Assembly: GCA_028688535.1 (NCBI GenBank)
Contig: JAQTXY010000066.1
Location: forward strand, 1-8,145
DNA from: Methanothrix sp.
GTDB taxonomy: Archaea; Halobacteriota; Methanosarcinia; Methanotrichales; Methanotrichaceae
Length of the DNA stretch: 8,145 bases
Direction: 5' to 3'
Of the stretch, positions 5,600-8,145 are shown in pieces. Positions within the stretch are counted from its first letter, which is position 1. Every line of letters begins with the position of its first letter. The notes beneath the pieces are model-generated. The model had not been told where the DNA came from. It was given only the letters and a program-made list of their open reading frames with translations, and ran no database searches. The translations under genes and the position numbers were made by a program.

Positions 5600-6166
5600 T
5601 TGAAGATCGCAGTAGACATTGACGGAGTTCTGGCTGATCAAGTCAGTGCGGTTTTGCTGGAAATTGAAAAGGATTATGGACTGAAGTATTCCAAGAGCGA
5701 TATCAATCGTGCCCATTGGAGCTTCGCAGGAATTGAGATATGGTCGGAGATCGGCCGGTTGTTGGCCGACCCGGAATATGTTATGAGAGTTCCGCTGATC
5801 GATGGATCGCAAAAAGCTATAAAGCAGCTTTGCGAGCGGGATGTAATCGTGGTGACAGCCAGAAGGCCCAATGCCGAAGAGGCCACGAGAAGATGGCTCA
5901 GAGAGCATTTTCCCTGCCTGACGCAGTACTATCATGCCAGGACCGGCACCAAGCACAATATACCTTCCGATGTGCTGATCGATGACCTGGATATGAACAT
6001 CGTGGAGTTTGTGCGAAGCAATCCAGATCGACGAGGGATTCTATTTCTGCATCCCTGGAGCCTGAATGGCACTGATATTGAAGACTATGCAGATCAAGTA
6101 TACTATTGCCCGCAGTGGCAAAGTGTAATGAAAGCTATTGATGAAATCGCGGGCGATAAAAATTGA
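5600..6166 (+). CDS. HAD-superfamily hydrolase, 5'-nucleotidase (NT5C)-like
   Basis: This encodes 188 residues of a HAD phosphohydrolase. Motif I is DIDGVLAD, with Asp6 as the likely nucleophile and Asp8 as the acid-base residue. Motif II is VVTAR with Thr86, the motif III lysine is probably Lys118 in TGTKHN, and motif IV is VLIDDLDMN with Asp128 and Asp129 for Mg2+. The region between motifs I and II (about residues 14-75) would form a small helical cap. This layout and length resemble the 5'(3')-deoxyribonucleotidase/NT5C-like group, so removal of phosphate from a nucleotide is likely, but the real substrate is unknown. It should be cytoplasmic. The start is TTG: a TGA at 5558-5560 closes the frame, no ATG or GTG in frame comes between, and GGGAGAGG precedes it. 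An ATG at 5595 is out of frame and stops after two codons. The stop overlaps the start of the U32 gene, so the two are probably translationally coupled. Confidence 0.88.
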   Translation: MKIAVDIDGVLADQVSAVLLEIEKDYGLKYSKSDINRAHWSFAGIEIWSEIGRLLADPEYVMRVPLIDGSQKAIKQLCERDVIVVTARRPNAEEATRRWLREHFPCLTQYYHARTGTKHNIPSDVLIDDLDMNIVEFVRSNPDRRGILFLHPWSLNGTDIEDYADQVYYCPQWQSVMKAIDEIAGDKN

Positions 6167-8145
6167 AAAAACTGCCAGAGCTGCTTGCTCCTGCCGGATC
6201 GCCTGAGGCCTTGGCTGCAGCCATTGCCGCAGGAGCCGATGCCGTTTACCTGAGCGGTAAGAGATTTGGAGCAAGAAAGTTCGCTGCAAACTTCGATGAG
6301 ACGGCCATGGCCAAGGCCATCGACTACGCCCACCTGGCGGACGCAAAAGTCTATGTGACAGTCAACACTCTCATCAGAGAAAACGAGCTTCCCGACGTCG
6401 CCGATTATCTTCTCCGGCTCTACGAAATGGGCACAGATGCTGTGCTCTTGCAGGACCTGGGAGCTTCTCTTTTAGCCGGACAAATAGTGCCTGAGCTGGA
6501 GAAGCACGCCTCCACTCAGATGACCATCCATAACCTGCAGGGAGCAATCTGGACGGCCCGCGCCGGATTCAAGAGAGTGGTTCTGGCCAGAGAAGTGAGC
6601 CTGGATGAGATAAAAGAGATAGATAGAGAGATTAGGCAAGAATCGAGAAGGCAGACAAAGCTGCCGCCAATCGGACTGGAAATTTTCGTGCACGGCGCTC
6701 TCTGCTACTCTTATTCCGGACAATGCCTTCTCTCTTCGGCCATCGGTGGACGCAGCGGCAACCGGGGAATGTGCGCTCAACCCTGCAGAAAACCCTACGT
6801 GCTGCTCAGAGGGGAAAAGGACAGGTACGGTCGACCATCCGGCCTGGCGGCTGGGGCACAAAGAGAGCGCTTTCTTATCTCCACCCGCGACCTTTGCGTC
6901 TACAGGCATCTGGACAAGATTGCCCGCTCGCCGGTGGAGTCTCTGAAGATTGAAGGTAGGATGAAGTCTGCACAGTACGTGGCAGTGGTAACCAGCATCT
7001 ACAAAAGAGCCCTGCAGGCCATAGCTAAAGGCAAGTGGTCGCCATCTCCTGAGGATGAAAGGGACCTGGCACTATCCTTCAACCGCGACTTCACAGAGGG
7101 CCACCTGCTGGGAGCCAGGGATGTCATGGGCCGGGAGATGTCGGATAACCGGGGTTTTCTCATCGGCAGCGTGGCTTCCTTCGATGTGCAGAGAGGCGAG
7201 GCGACGGTTAGGCTCACCGGGGCGCTCTGCCCAGAGAAAGGCGACGGCCTGGTCATTCAGTCTCCGGGCCGGGAGATGGGCCTGGTGGTGCAAAAAGTGG
7301 TGCAAAAGGATGGCCTGTTGCGACTGATGACGCCGGATAGAGTGCGCCCCGGCGCAAAAGTCTATCTGACGGGCAGCAGCGCCCTGGCCAAAAAAGCGCA
7401 GGAGATCATCGCCTCCGCCAAGATACAGATCCCACTGGATCTGACCCTTACCTGGCAGGATGAAACGCCGCTTTTACAGGCCAGGCTGCCAGAGGGACGC
7501 ACCGTCCAGGTCAAAGCCTCCTTTAAAATGGAAAAGGCTAAAAATCAGCCCACCTCCCGACAGCAGATCGAGTCGCAGATGCTGCGAACGGGCAAAACGC
7601 CTTTTGTCATCCGCAAGATAAACATGGAGTATGCAGGGGATCTCTTCGCACCCTTAGGTGCCTTAAACCAGCTGAGGCGCGACCTCCTGGAAAAGGCACA
7701 AGAGGCACTTTTAGAAGAGAGACGCCCCACAAAGGAGAAAGTTGAGAGGGCTCGAGATATATTAAAGGAGATGATCCTTTCAGCTCCTGCCTCAGCCAGC
7801 GTCGCCGCACCATGCTCTTTTGCAGGCAGCAGGCCCTCACTGGCAGTTTATGCCGACAGCCTGGAGACAGTGAAGGGCGCCGTCGAGGGCGGATGCCAGC
7901 GGGTTTACTTCGAGCCGGTTTTAGGATGGGAGGAGAAAGATCGAGCTGCAAAGGCCGCGAAGCTGATAGATGAGGCATCGGCCATCTGCGGAAAAGTTTC
8001 CCTCATCTGGAAGTGGCCGAAGATCACACATGCTGATTTCTTCAAATTTTCCGGGCCGCTGCTGGCCAAGGAAAAGATCGAAGCAGTTATGGTAGAGAAT
8101 ATAGGCGCCGTGCAAGCCGCTATGGATGCCAGGCCCGATGTTCAT
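6163..8145 (+). CDS. Peptidase U32 family protein (RlhA-like, with DUF3656), 3' end missing
   Basis: The frame is open for 661 codons to the end of the window. Despite the name, studied U32 members such as E. coli RlhA and TrhP are RNA hydroxylation enzymes. The N-terminal domain begins LPELLAPAGSPEAL with GADAVYL. The PROSITE-type U32 signature is complete at 173-191 (E173, F175, G178, C181, G186, C188, S191). Cys181, 188, 204 and 208 match the four residues expected to bind an iron-sulfur cluster. SLKIEGRMKS (260-269) and NRDFTEGHLLG (307-317) are further family blocks. A DUF3656-type region ends with MLRTGKTPF (473-481) and FAPLGALNQLRRD (495-507). From about residue 557 a second barrel-like domain starts (LAVYADSLETVKGAVEGG) and leaves the window. 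The start must be TTG 6163: a TAA at 6157-6159 is in frame just before it. It overlaps the HAD stop as TTGA, with only a weak GGGCGAT upstream. The RNA target, if any, is unknown. Confidence 0.92.
   Translation, partial: MKKLPELLAPAGSPEALAAAIAAGADAVYLSGKRFGARKFAANFDETAMAKAIDYAHLADAKVYVTVNTLIRENELPDVADYLLRLYEMGTDAVLLQDLGASLLAGQIVPELEKHASTQMTIHNLQGAIWTARAGFKRVVLAREVSLDEIKEIDREIRQESRRQTKLPPIGLEIFVHGALCYSYSGQCLLSSAIGGRSGNRGMCAQPCRKPYVLLRGEKDRYGRPSGLAAGAQRERFLISTRDLCVYRHLDKIARSPVESLKIEGRMKSAQYVAVVTSIYKRALQAIAKGKWSPSPEDERDLALSFNRDFTEGHLLGARDVMGREMSDNRGFLIGSVASFDVQRGEATVRLTGALCPEKGDGLVIQSPGREMGLVVQKVVQKDGLLRLMTPDRVRPGAKVYLTGSSALAKKAQEIIASAKIQIPLDLTLTWQDETPLLQARLPEGRTVQVKASFKMEKAKNQPTSRQQIESQMLRTGKTPFVIRKINMEYAGDLFAPLGALNQLRRDLLEKAQEALLEERRPTKEKVERARDILKEMILSAPASASVAAPCSFAGSRPSLAVYADSLETVKGAVEGGCQRVYFEPVLGWEEKDRAAKAAKLIDEASAICGKVSLIWKWPKITHADFFKFSGPLLAKEKIEAVMVENIGAVQAAMDARPDVH

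Noticed and set aside
5595..5602. ATG at 5595 as start of the HAD gene
   Set aside because: It is out of frame and reads Met-Val-stop.
6472..6909. Minus-strand open frame of 145 codons inside the U32 gene
   Set aside because: The plus strand carries the complete U32 signature across the same bases, so this is an antisense shadow.
1..8145. CRISPR array, insertion sequence, prophage or defence system
   Set aside because: No spaced direct repeats of CRISPR type, no transposase or integrase, no terminal inverted repeats, and all genes belong to housekeeping or conserved archaeal families.

Overview
The window looks like a stretch of archaeal chromosome, most likely from a methanogen. A Methanothrix (Methanosaeta)-like member of the Methanomicrobia is my best guess, but this is inference from gene content and style and was not tested by alignment. 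The archaeal signs are an archease gene fused tightly to rtcB, a short archaeal-type TrmJ, a DUF166/COG1810 protein (a family I know almost only from archaea), three forced TTG starts, GGTGA-type ribosome binding sites, TATA-like boxes and a poly-T style terminator instead of a hairpin terminator.

Left part, plus strand (1-3490): four genes run head to tail with gaps of 27, 2 and 5 bases. They are the 3' part of a radical SAM protein of the PflX/COG1313 type, archease, the RNA-splicing ligase RtcB, and the tRNA 2'-O-methyltransferase TrmJ. RtcB joins tRNA exon halves after intron excision, archease activates RtcB, and TrmJ methylates position 32 in the tRNA anticodon loop. The block therefore reads as a tRNA maturation operon, with the radical SAM protein as a partner of unknown job.

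Middle, minus strand (3487-5471): a cysteine-rich DUF166 protein converges on trmJ, and the two stop codons share one CTAG tetramer. Upstream of it lies a 191-base AT-richer intergenic region with a T-run terminator, three small inverted repeats and a TATA-like box. Next comes an exported protein with about six turns of a 16-19-residue bactofilin-like beta-helix repeat followed by a C-terminal block of membrane helices.

Right part, plus strand (5600-8145): a 128-base divergent promoter region separates the beta-helix gene from a HAD-family nucleotidase-like gene. The stop codon of the HAD gene overlaps, in the sequence TTGA, the TTG start of a large U32-family protein (661 codons visible, running off the end). 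The U32 protein has the complete U32 signature, four cluster-type cysteines, a DUF3656 region as in the rRNA hydroxylase RlhA, and the beginning of a second barrel-like domain. It may be another RNA-modification enzyme.

Most of the window is ordinary housekeeping. The points most worth a second look are the PflX-archease-RtcB-TrmJ association, the CxxCxxxCxxC motif of the DUF166 protein, the structured intergenic region at 4317-4443, the helix-plus-membrane protein, and the C-terminal extension of the U32 protein. I see no CRISPR array, insertion sequence, tRNA or rRNA gene.
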